The notes: a model not told the origin generated them from the sequence alone. 10,319 nt of DNA from Bdellovibrio sp. (GCA_003694355.1 RFKI01000230.1:1-10319), one strand, 5' to 3'. Positions 1 to 7,357 are shown, numbered from the stretch's first letter. Numbers and translations are program-made.

Positions 1-1
1 A

Positions 2-793
2 AGTATGGAAGAGTATATTAATGCCAAAAGAAGGATATTTTTAAATACCAATCAGAATACTACAAGTATTCTGAATGCTGATGATAATGCCGTTGTAGAG
101 CTAGCAAGAGATCCATCTGTTCAACGAGGAAGAATTTTGTACTTTTCCAGAAAACCCATTTTAGAACCGCAAATCATGAATATTGGTGGCGCTGTTCAAA
201 TGGGACAGCAAATTAATGTAAGAACAGGTCCAGAAATAGAATATTATTCTATAAAAGATATGAAAATGAAGGGTCGGCATTCCATTGAAAACATGATGGC
301 TGCTATTTTGGCTGCTCGAGAACATGGGGCGACTCATACGGCTATTCAAAAAGTCATTGATGAGTTCAGAGGTTTACCGCATCGTTTGGAATATGTTCGT
401 AAAGTTGGCGGCGTACGGTTTTACAATGATTCCAAGGCCACCAATGTTCATGCTGTTCTAAGAGCTTTGGATGCTTTTGATGAAAATGTGATTTTGATTA
501 TGGGGGGTAAGGATACTAATCTTAACTTTACTCCACTGGCGGAGGCCATTCGTCAAAAGGTCAAAAACCTTATTCTTGTGGGGGAGGCGAAGGAAAGAAT
601 CAACAGGGATATCGGAGATTATAGTGAAACCTTTTTAATAGGAACCTTTGAAGAGGCCGTTCATATGGCCTATCAAAAAAGTCGTATTGGGGATGTGGTC
701 CTGCTTTCCCCAGGGTGTTCCAGCTTTGATTATTTTGACTCCTATATTGAAAGAGGAAATTACTTTAAAGATATGGTCTATCGTTTTAAGTAG
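2..793 (+). CDS. murD: MurD, UDP-N-acetylmuramoyl-L-alanine:D-glutamate ligase (3' part)
   Basis: Cytoplasmic ATP-dependent ligase adding D-Glu to UDP-MurNAc-L-Ala. The reading frame is open to the left edge. MurD is usually about 450 residues, so roughly the first 190, including the UDP-binding domain and ATP P-loop, lie outside; the Met at base 5 is internal. Counting from that Met, residues 4-10 (YINAKRR) match the segment with the carbamylated Lys of E. coli MurD (Lys198; here Lys8). The central domain ends in KGRHSIENMMAA (89-100). The C-terminal domain carries GLPHRLE (123-129), NDSKATN (141-147) and LLSPGCSSFDYF (233-244), all MurD signatures. One oddity is Ser93 where the family usually has the first Asn of HNxxN. 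Identification is firm; only the N-terminal extent is unknown. Confidence 0.96.
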   Translation, partial: SMEEYINAKRRIFLNTNQNTTSILNADDNAVVELARDPSVQRGRILYFSRKPILEPQIMNIGGAVQMGQQINVRTGPEIEYYSIKDMKMKGRHSIENMMAAILAAREHGATHTAIQKVIDEFRGLPHRLEYVRKVGGVRFYNDSKATNVHAVLRALDAFDENVILIMGGKDTNLNFTPLAEAIRQKVKNLILVGEAKERINRDIGDYSETFLIGTFEEAVHMAYQKSRIGDVVLLSPGCSSFDYFDSYIERGNYFKDMVYRFK

Positions 794-817
794 AAGACTT
801 AAGGAGGCTTTATCTTT

Positions 818-844
818 ATGCTGAGACCTCTTCTGGCTGAATGA
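818..844 (+). CDS. Possible 8-codon leader ORF (MLRPLLAE)
   Basis: An ATG at 818 follows AAGGAGG (801-807) by 10 nt and opens an 8-codon frame ending in TGA at 842-844. That stop overlaps, in an ATGA arrangement, a second tiny frame starting at 841 (MIEINRRSF, stop at 868-870). The ribosome site is as strong as those of the real genes here, which is the only reason to list it. The product resembles nothing known. It may be a leader peptide, the remains of a lost gene, or chance. Confidence 0.15.
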   Translation: MLRPLLAE

Positions 845-1074
845 TTGAAATAAATCGACGATCGTTTTGAAAAAATTTTGTGAAGAATAGAGCTCCCTGA
901 AGACTCCTCATAGTATAGCGAGCTTAATATAAGAGGGGCGTTTAACAAACAGGCGGCTTCATCGGCTGTTGATGAATAATTTAGACTTTTATCTGGCAAT
1001 ATTTTGTCTTCTCGGGTTTCTGAAGATGAAGTTCTACTTTTCCTTTCCTGGTTTATGATATTCTATAGGAAAGC

Positions 1075-1082
1075 AAAGGAGG
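1075..1082 (+). promoter_or_regulatory. Ribosome binding site of ftsW (sets the TTG start)
   Basis: AAAGGAGG is an excellent anti-SD match and ends 4 nt before the TTG at 1087. No ATG lies nearby in frame. The next candidate, GTG at 1096, would be 13 nt away, so TTG at 1087 is preferred. Confidence 0.75.
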
Positions 1083-1086
1083 AATT

Positions 1087-2211
1087 TTGCAAAGAGTGGA
1101 TAAGAGTATTTTATTGGTGGTGCTTTTTTTGTTGGGGCTAGGACTCATACAGGTTTATTCTTCCAGCTATATCTACGCTATAGAGAGATTTCATGATGGC
1201 TTTTATTTTTTTAAAAAGCAATTATTATTTGTGGGTCTTGGTATAGTGGTTTTGTTTTCAACTTTTCTTCTTCCTTGGAGGTGGTTGAAAATTTTAGGAT
1301 GGGGGTTATGGATCCTTTCTTTTTTGGGAGTTTTAATGACTTTAGTATCTCCTTTAGGGGTGAAAGTGGGGGGAGCTCAACGGTGGCTTCAATTTCCCTA
1401 CGGATGGCGCCTTCAACCGTCGGAATTTTTAAAAGTTTCTTACCCCTTTGTATTGCTTTGGTATTTTTCTTTAAAGGATAAAAATTCATCCTTATTGTCA
1501 CAAGGGGGATTGGTAGTACTTTTAGCCTGCCCATTGGTTCTTTTATTAAAACAGCCAGATTTTGGAAGTGTTGTTATTATATCGGTTTCTATTTTTCTAG
1601 TGCTTTTTGCCTTTGATTTATCTTGGAAATATGTATGGGGCACATTGATTGGCATGAGTGCGCTTTTCTTTGTTTTTATCATTAGTGCTCCTTATCGTTT
1701 GTCGCGATTGATGACTTTTTTAGACCCTTGGTCGGACCCTTCAAAGAAAGGCTTTCAAGTGATTCAAAGCATGTTGAGCTTTCATTCAGGAGAATTAACA
1801 GGAAAAGGTTTGGGTATGGGGCAGGGAAAGCTCTTTTTTCTTCCAGAGGCTCATAATGATTTCATTTTAGCTGTGTTAGGAGAGGAGCTAGGGTTTGTTG
1901 GATTTTTTATTGTTGTTTTGTTTTTTGGATTTTTGTTTTTTAAAGGTTTGCAAGTGGTGCTTCGTAGTGAGCAACGTGTCTTTCAAGTGGTTGGGCTTGG
2001 ATCTGTCGTCAGCCTGGCTCTATCCACATTTGTCAATATGGGAGTGGTTTTGGGATTGTTACCCACAAAAGGATTAGCTCTTCCTTTTTTAAGTTATGGT
2101 GGAAGTGCTTTAATCAGTGCCTGTTTTTCTATTGGTGTTTTGTTAAACATAGAGAAAGAAACCCGGAGATCTTCCTTAAAGGTGAGGCGCCGGTTTATTC
2201 GGGTTAATTAA
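1087..2211 (+). CDS. ftsW: FtsW, septal SEDS peptidoglycan glycosyltransferase
   Basis: Inner-membrane lipid II polymerase of the divisome, working with a class B PBP (FtsI). The 374 residues are strongly hydrophobic, with about ten membrane segments (first at roughly 7-27, last at roughly 332-354). SEDS signatures are in order: GAQRWL (96-101), QPSEFLK (110-116), KQPDFGS (155-161), the large loop with LDPWSDP (212-218) carrying conserved acidic residues of the catalytic region, FLPEAHNDFI (251-260), GEELGF (265-270), and LPTKGLALPFLSYGGSALI (325-343). The last motif and position in the dcw cluster favour FtsW over RodA. The start is TTG, chosen from its ribosome site. The C-tail (359-371) is rich in Arg and Lys, consistent with a cytoplasmic end. 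The coding strand is unusually T-rich, as expected from its Phe and Leu content. Confidence 0.96.
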   Translation: MQRVDKSILLVVLFLLGLGLIQVYSSSYIYAIERFHDGFYFFKKQLLFVGLGIVVLFSTFLLPWRWLKILGWGLWILSFLGVLMTLVSPLGVKVGGAQRWLQFPYGWRLQPSEFLKVSYPFVLLWYFSLKDKNSSLLSQGGLVVLLACPLVLLLKQPDFGSVVIISVSIFLVLFAFDLSWKYVWGTLIGMSALFFVFIISAPYRLSRLMTFLDPWSDPSKKGFQVIQSMLSFHSGELTGKGLGMGQGKLFFLPEAHNDFILAVLGEELGFVGFFIVVLFFGFLFFKGLQVVLRSEQRVFQVVGLGSVVSLALSTFVNMGVVLGLLPTKGLALPFLSYGGSALISACFSIGVLLNIEKETRRSSLKVRRRFIRVN

Positions 2212-2215
2212 GGAG
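2209..2215 (+). promoter_or_regulatory. Ribosome binding site of murG overlapping the ftsW stop
   Basis: TAAGGAG contains the ftsW stop codon (TAA 2209-2211) and lies 7 nt before the TTG at 2223. The overlap of stop and ribosome site suggests coupling of murG translation to ftsW. Confidence 0.75.
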
Positions 2216-2222
2216 AAGCTCA

Positions 2223-3329
2223 TTGAGCAATCATCAAGAAAAGCCTCCTTTATCTGTTGTTATTGCTGGAGGAGGAACAGGTGGACATGTTTATCCTGCT
2301 CTTGCTATTGCGCAAGCACTTAAACAAAAATCTCCTCATACAAAAATTTATTTTATAGGATCTCCAAAAGGTCTTGAAGCTAGGGTGATTCCTGAGGCGG
2401 GATTTCCTTTGAAGTTGATTTCCATTGGTCGGTTTAACCGTAATGTAGCTTTAAAGGAGAGGATCAAAACATTCTTTCAAATCCCTTGGGCCGTTGTTTC
2501 CTCTCTTGTTTTTCTTTTGAAGGTTCGACCTTCCATTGTTTTCGGCGTAGGAGGATATGTGTCAGCACCTCCTTTGATAGCAGCTATTTTATTAAGAAAA
2601 AAAGTATTTATTTGGGAACCGAATGCGTTTCCAGGCATGGTAAATCGTCGTTTGGCTCCTTTTGTGACCAAAGTTTTATTCGTTATGGATGGAGCTTTGA
2701 AATATATGAAGTCAAAGCGTGTTCAGAAAGTTGGCGTGCCGGTTAGACAAGAAATTGAAGCTCTCTTTAGGGAAGATTATAAACCACGAATTCCCCCTTT
2801 ACATTTTTTTGTTTTTGGTGGCAGTCAGGGAGCTCATGCAATCAATAAAGCAATTGTTGAATGTTTTCAACAATATCCCCTTGAATCTGTGAAATTAATT
2901 CATCAAACAGGACAAAAAGATTATGATTGGGTATTAGAGTCTTATAAGGAACTAGATCCTCAACAAGAGCGTTTGAAATGTTTTGCTTTTGTTAAAGATA
3001 TGGATGAAAAATATAGGTGGTCTCACTTGGTGATGTGTCGCTCAGGTATAGGGTCTGTATTTGAAATTTTGGCAACGGGGCGTCCTGCGATCCTCGTTCC
3101 CTATCCTTATGCAGCAGATAATCATCAACAAAAAAATGCTGAAGAATTAGAAGCAAAGGGTGCCGCTTGGGTTTTACTTGAGAAGGACTTATCTCCAGAA
3201 AAAATTTTTGAATTTTTAGATCAGTGTATAAAAAAGCCAGACAGCCTGGTTAATCTTTCCTTAAAAGCCAAAACATTGTATAAGCAAAAAGCAGCAGATG
3301 AAATAGCTCAAATGATTTTGTCTTCTTAA
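2223..3329 (+). CDS. murG: MurG, lipid II-forming GlcNAc transferase
   Basis: Membrane-associated GT-B glycosyltransferase that transfers GlcNAc from UDP-GlcNAc to lipid I on the inner face of the cytoplasmic membrane. At 368 residues it has normal length. The N-terminal domain has the glycine-rich loop GGGTGGHVYPALA (16-28), the second loop GVGGYVSAPP (108-117) and the acceptor-side EPNAFPGMVNRRLA (132-145, the place of E. coli EQNGIAG). The C-terminal donor domain has the third loop GGSQGAHAIN (199-208), HQTGQKDY (227-234), and the UDP-GlcNAc site CRSGIGSVFEI (272-282, with the conserved Glu281) followed by VPYPYAADNHQQKNA (292-306). The start is TTG. It lies 11 bp after ftsW and 11 bp before murC, consistent with one transcript. 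The product makes the substrate of FtsW. Confidence 0.97.
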   Translation: MSNHQEKPPLSVVIAGGGTGGHVYPALAIAQALKQKSPHTKIYFIGSPKGLEARVIPEAGFPLKLISIGRFNRNVALKERIKTFFQIPWAVVSSLVFLLKVRPSIVFGVGGYVSAPPLIAAILLRKKVFIWEPNAFPGMVNRRLAPFVTKVLFVMDGALKYMKSKRVQKVGVPVRQEIEALFREDYKPRIPPLHFFVFGGSQGAHAINKAIVECFQQYPLESVKLIHQTGQKDYDWVLESYKELDPQQERLKCFAFVKDMDEKYRWSHLVMCRSGIGSVFEILATGRPAILVPYPYAADNHQQKNAEELEAKGAAWVLLEKDLSPEKIFEFLDQCIKKPDSLVNLSLKAKTLYKQKAADEIAQMILSS

Positions 3330-3340
3330 GGGTTGTAAAA

Positions 3341-4702
3341 TTGTTAGAACACATTCATGCACATTTTATTGGTATTGGTGGTATTGGTATGAGCGGTTTG
3401 GCTGAACTGATGTGGAACCTTGGCGCTCATATTACCGGAAGCGATTTGACAGAGAATGCGCAGGTGGAACATTTAAGGCAATTGGGAATTCCTGTTTTTA
3501 TAGGTCATCATGCTAATAATCTTTCTCCAGAGACAAATATTGTGGTTTATTCCAGTGCCATTTCTTCGCAAAATCCTGAAATTGAAGAAGCGTTCAGGCG
3601 CCATATTCCTATTATCCCTCGCGCTGAAGCCCTAGCGGATTTGATGCGTTTGAAAAGAGGGATTGCTGTTGCTGGAACACATGGCAAAACCACAACAACA
3701 AGCTTAGTGGCATCTATTTTTATTCATGCAAAAAAAGATCCTACGATTGCTGTGGGAGGGCGTTTGGATGCCATTAAATCCACCTCTCAGCTGGGGGAGG
3801 GGGAGTGGATGATTGTGGAAGCTGATGAAAGTGATGGAACTTTCACTCGATTAAGTCCAGAGATTGTTGTTATAACAAATATTGATGATGATCATGTGGA
3901 TCATTTTGGAAGCATGGAGAAACTTTATTCTGCTTTTTTAAAGTTTGCCTCAAAAACTCCTTTTTATGGCGTGGTTGTAGCTTGTGGTGATGATGGGCGT
4001 CTCAGGGAATTGCTAGGTTCCCTTTCTCGGAAAGTGATTTTTTATGGATTTCGGGATCATAATGATTATGTTTTAAAAGAAACCGAAAAAGGTACTTATC
4101 AGGTTTGTAAGACTTCCCCTAAAGGGGCAGAAGTTTTGGGAAGTTTTTGTTCTCCTATACCCGGAGACCACAATGCTTTAAATGCTTTGGCGAGCCTCAT
4201 TGTAGGCTTTAATGTTGGAATTTCTTTTGAAAAGGGAGTTGAGGGACTTCAAAAGTTTTCTGGTGTGGGACGTCGTTTTGAGTATAAAGGAGAGCACAGA
4301 GGTATTTTAGTTTATGATGACTATGGTCACCATCCAACTGAAATTCAAGCTGTTTTAAAGGCTTTTTCTAAACAGTATCCAGAAAAAGATATTCATGTGA
4401 TTTTTCAACCTCACCGCTATACGCGAACAAAACAATGTTGGAATGATTTCTTGAACTGTTTTCATGGGGCCAAGAAAGTTTATCTCATTGATATTTATCC
4501 TGCGAGTGAGTTGCCTTTAGAAAATATTTCTTCAGAAAGATTGAGTAAAGAGGTGGTGAGTGCAGAGACAATTTATTGTCCTGATGAGACTTTTTTATTT
4601 GAGTGTCTTAAACAGTTAAGGCCTCAGAAAGATATTTTGTTAACTTTAGGAGCGGGAAATGTTTGGCGTTTGGGAGAAAAGTTTTTAAATGAATCCACCT
4701 AA
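3341..4702 (+). CDS. murC: MurC, UDP-N-acetylmuramate:L-alanine ligase
   Basis: Cytoplasmic ATP-dependent ligase adding L-Ala to UDP-MurNAc, the first peptide step. The 453 residues match family length. The UDP-binding Rossmann domain opens with FIGIGGIGMSGLAEL (9-23). The ATP P-loop is GTHGKTTTT (112-120), the Mg-binding EADESD is at 160-165, and NIDDDHVDHFG is at 180-190. The adenine/ribose region GDHNALNALA is at 275-284, GVGRRFE at 308-314, and the C-terminal domain has YDDYGHHPTEI (325-335), QPHRYTRT (356-363) and LGAGN (436-440). YGHHPTE and QPHRYTR separate MurC from the other Mur ligases. The start is TTG at 3341, with only a weak upstream AAGGG (3328-3332); the glycine-rich motif right after it supports it. 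The last 14 bp overlap murB, suggesting coupled translation. Confidence 0.97.
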   Translation: MLEHIHAHFIGIGGIGMSGLAELMWNLGAHITGSDLTENAQVEHLRQLGIPVFIGHHANNLSPETNIVVYSSAISSQNPEIEEAFRRHIPIIPRAEALADLMRLKRGIAVAGTHGKTTTTSLVASIFIHAKKDPTIAVGGRLDAIKSTSQLGEGEWMIVEADESDGTFTRLSPEIVVITNIDDDHVDHFGSMEKLYSAFLKFASKTPFYGVVVACGDDGRLRELLGSLSRKVIFYGFRDHNDYVLKETEKGTYQVCKTSPKGAEVLGSFCSPIPGDHNALNALASLIVGFNVGISFEKGVEGLQKFSGVGRRFEYKGEHRGILVYDDYGHHPTEIQAVLKAFSKQYPEKDIHVIFQPHRYTRTKQCWNDFLNCFHGAKKVYLIDIYPASELPLENISSERLSKEVVSAETIYCPDETFLFECLKQLRPQKDILLTLGAGNVWRLGEKFLNEST

Positions 4703-5618
4703 AGGGCTTAAACGAAATCATTCTTTAAAAGATTTGACGTGGTGGAAAGTTGGCGGCAAGGCTGATTATTTTGTGGAGCCTCAAGCATTGCTTGACCTCA
4801 AAGAAGCCTACTTGTGGGCTCATGTTAACCATTTACCAGTGACTCTTTTGGGAGATGGAACCAATGTTTTAGTTAGTGATAAGGGTATAGAGGGTCTTGT
4901 TATTTCTATGGCTCACTTTAAGGGAGTTAAGAGTTTTGAGGAGGCTGGTGTTTTAAAAATAGAGGCTTTGGCGGGTACGGAAAAGTCAGAGGTTCTTAAA
5001 ATTTTCTTAAAACACAAGTTAGCTCCAGCTATTTTCTTGACAGGTCTTCCCGGTACGATAGGAGGGGGGGTCGTGATGAATGCGGGAGTTGGAGAAGATT
5101 TATGTCCTCGAGAATTTTGTGAAATCACAGAGTGGATTGAAGTTTTGAGGATCACAAATGATAATGAGGTGGAAACCCATAGATTTTTGTCGGAGAACTT
5201 AACTTGGAAATATCGTTATTGTGGAGGGTGGCAGCCAGGATTGATTTTTCGAGTGGGATTGCGTTGGCCCTTAAAGGAAGAGCCAGACTTAATTCAAAAG
5301 CAAAGGGCTGCGACTCGAAAGCGGGTACAAAGTCAACCTTTATCTTTACCAAGTTGTGGTTCGGTATTTAGAAACCCATTGCCTTTAAAAGCAGCTAAAT
5401 TAATCGATGAATGTGGATTAAAGGGGCTTCAGAGAGGGGGTGCTATGGTTTCAGAAAAGCATGCTAACTTTATTGTCAATGTTGGAGAAGCTACAGCTGA
5501 AGATATTTTTCAATTAATTCAAGATGTAAAAAAAGAGGTTTTCGCCCAAAAGGGTATTGAGTTAACGCCAGAAGTGGTTTTTCTCGGCCGCTGGAATGGG
5601 ATGAAGACTCCTTTTTGA
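4689..5618 (+). CDS. murB: MurB, UDP-N-acetylenolpyruvoylglucosamine reductase (type II)
   Basis: FAD- and NADPH-dependent reductase producing UDP-MurNAc in the cytoplasm, one step before MurC. At 309 residues it fits the shorter type II enzymes. FAD-binding motifs are WKVGGKADYF (19-28), LLGDGTNVLVSDKGI (53-67) and LTGLPGTIGGGVVMNAG (117-133). WKYRYC (173-178) is at the usual YRxS position, here with Cys. PSCGSVFRNP (221-230) holds the probable proton-donor Ser225, followed directly by AAKLIDECGLKG (235-246), the type II arrangement. GGAMVSEKHANFIVN (250-264) and LTPEVVFLG (292-300), with a conserved Glu295, complete the C-terminus. ATG at 4689 lies within the end of murC and GGGAG is about 12 nt upstream, so coupling to murC is likely. 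E. coli has no murB in its dcw cluster; many other lineages do. Confidence 0.96.
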   Translation: MNPPKGLKRNHSLKDLTWWKVGGKADYFVEPQALLDLKEAYLWAHVNHLPVTLLGDGTNVLVSDKGIEGLVISMAHFKGVKSFEEAGVLKIEALAGTEKSEVLKIFLKHKLAPAIFLTGLPGTIGGGVVMNAGVGEDLCPREFCEITEWIEVLRITNDNEVETHRFLSENLTWKYRYCGGWQPGLIFRVGLRWPLKEEPDLIQKQRAATRKRVQSQPLSLPSCGSVFRNPLPLKAAKLIDECGLKGLQRGGAMVSEKHANFIVNVGEATAEDIFQLIQDVKKEVFAQKGIELTPEVVFLGRWNGMKTPF

Positions 5619-5631
5619 TAAAGAACTCCTT

Positions 5632-5660
5632 TTGACTTTTTACTCTGGTCCGTTGAAAAT
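5632..5660 (+). promoter_or_regulatory. Possible sigma-70-type promoter for ddl
   Basis: TTGACT (5632-5637, five of six consensus bases) is followed, after a 17-bp spacer, by GAAAAT (5655-5660, four of six). Transcription from it would begin around 5666-5667, on the ddl start codon. The match is modest and AT-rich DNA gives such pairs by chance. Confidence 0.3.
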
Positions 5661-5666
5661 AAAAGA

Positions 5667-6584
5667 ATGAGCAAGATTGCATTGATTCAAGGAGGAATGG
5701 GCGCAGAAAGAGACGTTAGTTATGCAACAGCAGCGTCTTTTGAAAAAGCTTTAAAAGCCTTAGGGAAAAACTATGAAGTCTTAGAGGCTGATAAAACCTT
5801 GCCCAGCCGACTAGCTTCCTTAAAACCTTCCGTGGCTCTTCTTGCTGTTCATGGAAAATATGCTGAAGACGGAACCGTTCAAGGCATTTGTGAGTTTTTA
5901 AAAATTCCCTATACAGGAAGTGGTGTTTTAGCTTCAGCTCTATGTATGGAAAAAACCTTAACGAAAGAATATTTGTCTTTTCATCATGTCAAAATGCCTA
6001 AACATCAAAGCTTCGATCCTAAAAGGGCTGATAAGATAGAGAAAGTTCATCTTGAATTTCCTTTAGTGGTAAAGCCATCAAGGGAAGGATCAAGTATAGG
6101 TATTCAAATTGCTCAAACCCAAGAAGAGCTGGAGTCAGCTTTAAGAGAGGCGGTTCAGTACGATCATTATATTTTAATAGAGGAATTTATTGCGGGGAAA
6201 GAGGTCACAGTTCCTCTTTTAAGGGGAAAAGCTATGACTCCCATTGAAATTCGCCCTCAAAAAGGTTTTTATGATTATACCAATAAGTATACATCAGGGC
6301 ATACAGAGTATATTTTGCCTCCAGAGTTATCAAAAGCAACCATTAACCATCTAAAACAAGAAGCTGAGCGCATTTATGCTTTATGTCGTTTAAGAGGTTA
6401 TGGTCGTGTAGACTTTCGGGTGGATGAAAAAGATCAGACTTATTTTTTAGAAGTGAATACACTTCCAGGCTGCACGCCGACATCTTTACTGCCCAAGGCG
6501 GCTCAACATGATGGTATTCATTTTGAGCAGCTTATTGAAATCTTATTAGAAGAGGCTGGATTAGATTATGAAGGCCTTAAGTAA
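5667..6584 (+). CDS. ddl: Ddl, D-alanine--D-alanine ligase
   Basis: Cytoplasmic ATP-grasp enzyme joining two D-Ala for addition to the UDP-MurNAc tripeptide by MurF. The 305 residues match DdlB length. The N-terminal site is IQGGMGAERDVS (7-18), with Glu14 at the place of E. coli Glu15 and Gly12 where Ser is more usual. Next come HGKYAEDGTVQG (62-73), IPYTGSGVLASAL (80-92), the ATP-binding VKPSREGSSIGI (135-146, Ser142 equals Ser150), FYDYTNKY (201-208, Tyr208 equals the omega-loop Tyr216) and the Mg/substrate site LEVNTLPGCTPTSLLP (261-276). The omega-loop Tyr points to D-Ala-D-Ala rather than D-Ala-D-Lac. No good Shine-Dalgarno precedes the ATG (bases before it read AAAATAAAAGA), unlike its neighbours, and no other in-frame start lies between it and the stop at 5619. 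It overlaps ftsQ by 17 bp. Confidence 0.96.
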   Translation: MSKIALIQGGMGAERDVSYATAASFEKALKALGKNYEVLEADKTLPSRLASLKPSVALLAVHGKYAEDGTVQGICEFLKIPYTGSGVLASALCMEKTLTKEYLSFHHVKMPKHQSFDPKRADKIEKVHLEFPLVVKPSREGSSIGIQIAQTQEELESALREAVQYDHYILIEEFIAGKEVTVPLLRGKAMTPIEIRPQKGFYDYTNKYTSGHTEYILPPELSKATINHLKQEAERIYALCRLRGYGRVDFRVDEKDQTYFLEVNTLPGCTPTSLLPKAAQHDGIHFEQLIEILLEEAGLDYEGLK

Positions 6585-7299
6585 GTTTCTTGTACTTATT
6601 TTGACGTTAGGTGTTTTGGCTTATGTTTTTCAGAACATGATTTTTCATGTAAAGGCTTTAAATGTTTCTGTTCTTCAAAGTCATGGAGTTCCAGATGCCA
6701 TTTTAAAGCAAGTCGAAAAAAAAGCAAAACAAGTTGTTTCGGATTTAAAAGGAAAGCCATTATTAAAAGTGCCTCTCAAGCAAGTTAGAGAAACTTTGGA
6801 AAAAGACTCCAAAATTCATAAGGTATTTATTCGAAGAAGGTTCCCCTCTGAATTGGATATTATTGTGGAGCCTCAAAAGTACATGGCTTTAATTCTCCCT
6901 TTTCCTCAAGGAAAGTTTTATCCCTTAACGGAAGAGGCTAAAGTTCTTTCGCCTTTAGGGATAGGTGAGTTAATGAGCTTGCCTGTATTAAGAGGAAAAA
7001 TTTTTATAAAAAGTTTTGATGTTCGCCGAAAAGCTCTTAACCTTTTAAAATCTCTCCCTGAAGAAGGGCCTCTTTCTCAACAAACAGTTTCAGAGGTTTG
7101 GTACTCCAAATCTAAAGGTTTTTCTCTTTATATTTCTCGTGTAACTGTTCGGGTAGAGTTAGGTGAAGGGAATTTTGCAAAAAAAATTCAAAGAGTGAAT
7201 CGAGCCGTTAGATATTTGAATGAAAGTGAATTAAAAGACAAAGTGATTGATGCTCGTTTTTTGAACAAGGTTGTTATTAAAGTCAAAACGAAAATTTAG
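6568..7299 (+). CDS. ftsQ: FtsQ/DivIB-type cell division protein
   Basis: Bitopic inner-membrane divisome protein that recruits FtsB/FtsL. The 243 residues have a very short cytoplasmic N-terminus (about 5 residues, MKALSK), one membrane segment at roughly 7-24, then a periplasmic part. The POTRA domain covers about 29-105, with the family pattern KGKPLLKVPLKQVRETL (61-77) and HKVFIRRRFPSELDIIVEP (84-102). The beta domain follows (about 106-230). The sequence outside POTRA is poorly conserved, as is normal for FtsQ; identification rests on POTRA, topology and position before ftsA. The start lies inside ddl with no strong ribosome site (AGAGG is about 13 nt upstream), so translational coupling to ddl is probable. 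The cytoplasmic tail is much shorter than in E. coli FtsQ. Confidence 0.9.
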   Translation: MKALSKFLVLILTLGVLAYVFQNMIFHVKALNVSVLQSHGVPDAILKQVEKKAKQVVSDLKGKPLLKVPLKQVRETLEKDSKIHKVFIRRRFPSELDIIVEPQKYMALILPFPQGKFYPLTEEAKVLSPLGIGELMSLPVLRGKIFIKSFDVRRKALNLLKSLPEEGPLSQQTVSEVWYSKSKGFSLYISRVTVRVELGEGNFAKKIQRVNRAVRYLNESELKDKVIDARFLNKVVIKVKTKI

Positions 7300-7322
7300 C
7301 CTTGCATCATTTTATCTAAAAA

Positions 7323-7357
7323 AAGGGTTGTCAGAGTGCGTAACGGAGCCTACCCTT
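7323..7357 (+). repeat. Short inverted repeat in the ftsQ-ftsA spacer
   Basis: AAGGGT (7323-7328) and ACCCTT (7352-7357) form a 6-bp inverted repeat around a 23-nt loop, in the 96-bp spacer before ftsA. Its arms abut a weak promoter-like pair, TTGTCA (7328-7333) and TACCCT (7351-7356), 17 bp apart. There is no T-run downstream on the + strand, so it is not a terminator for ftsQ. It may be an internal promoter or operator for ftsA-ftsZ, or chance. Confidence 0.3.

Larger units (their letters stand above)
794..1086 (+). other. Long non-coding spacer between murD and ftsW
   Basis: This 293-bp stretch is the only long gap in a cluster whose other junctions are 96 bp or less. All three forward frames are broken by several stops, and the longest reverse frame (799-999, TTG start) has no recognisable motif or good ribosome site. 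It begins with a strong Shine-Dalgarno-like AAGGAGG at 801-807 followed by an 8-codon mini-ORF, holds a 6-bp hairpin (TTCATC 958-963 with GATGAA 971-976, 7-nt loop), and ends with the ftsW ribosome site. A TATGAT at 1054-1059 resembles a -10 box but has no good -35 partner. It could be a leader, an internal promoter region or the eroded remains of a small gene; the sequence alone does not decide. Confidence 0.6.

Noticed and set aside
799..999. 66-codon reverse-strand frame in the murD-ftsW spacer
   Set aside because: It starts with TTG, has no clear ribosome site or recognisable motif, and lies opposite to every other gene; more likely chance.
1054..1059. TATGAT as a -10 box for ftsW
   Set aside because: No -35-like hexamer lies at 16-18 bp upstream and there is no correctly spaced extended -10 TG; not listed as a promoter.
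3363..3391. Repeated TTGGTA units near the start of murC
   Set aside because: They encode the conserved glycine-rich GIGGIGM loop, so protein constraint explains the repetition.
5607..5635. Imperfect direct repeat ACTCCTTTTTGA / ACTCCTTTTGA around the murB stop
   Set aside because: Two short T-rich copies with one length difference; slippage or chance is enough to explain it and no function is suggested.
7313..7357. Reverse-strand terminator-like hairpin (6-bp stem followed by a T-run when read on the - strand)
   Set aside because: No gene on the reverse strand needs a terminator here, the stem is short and the loop is 23 nt.
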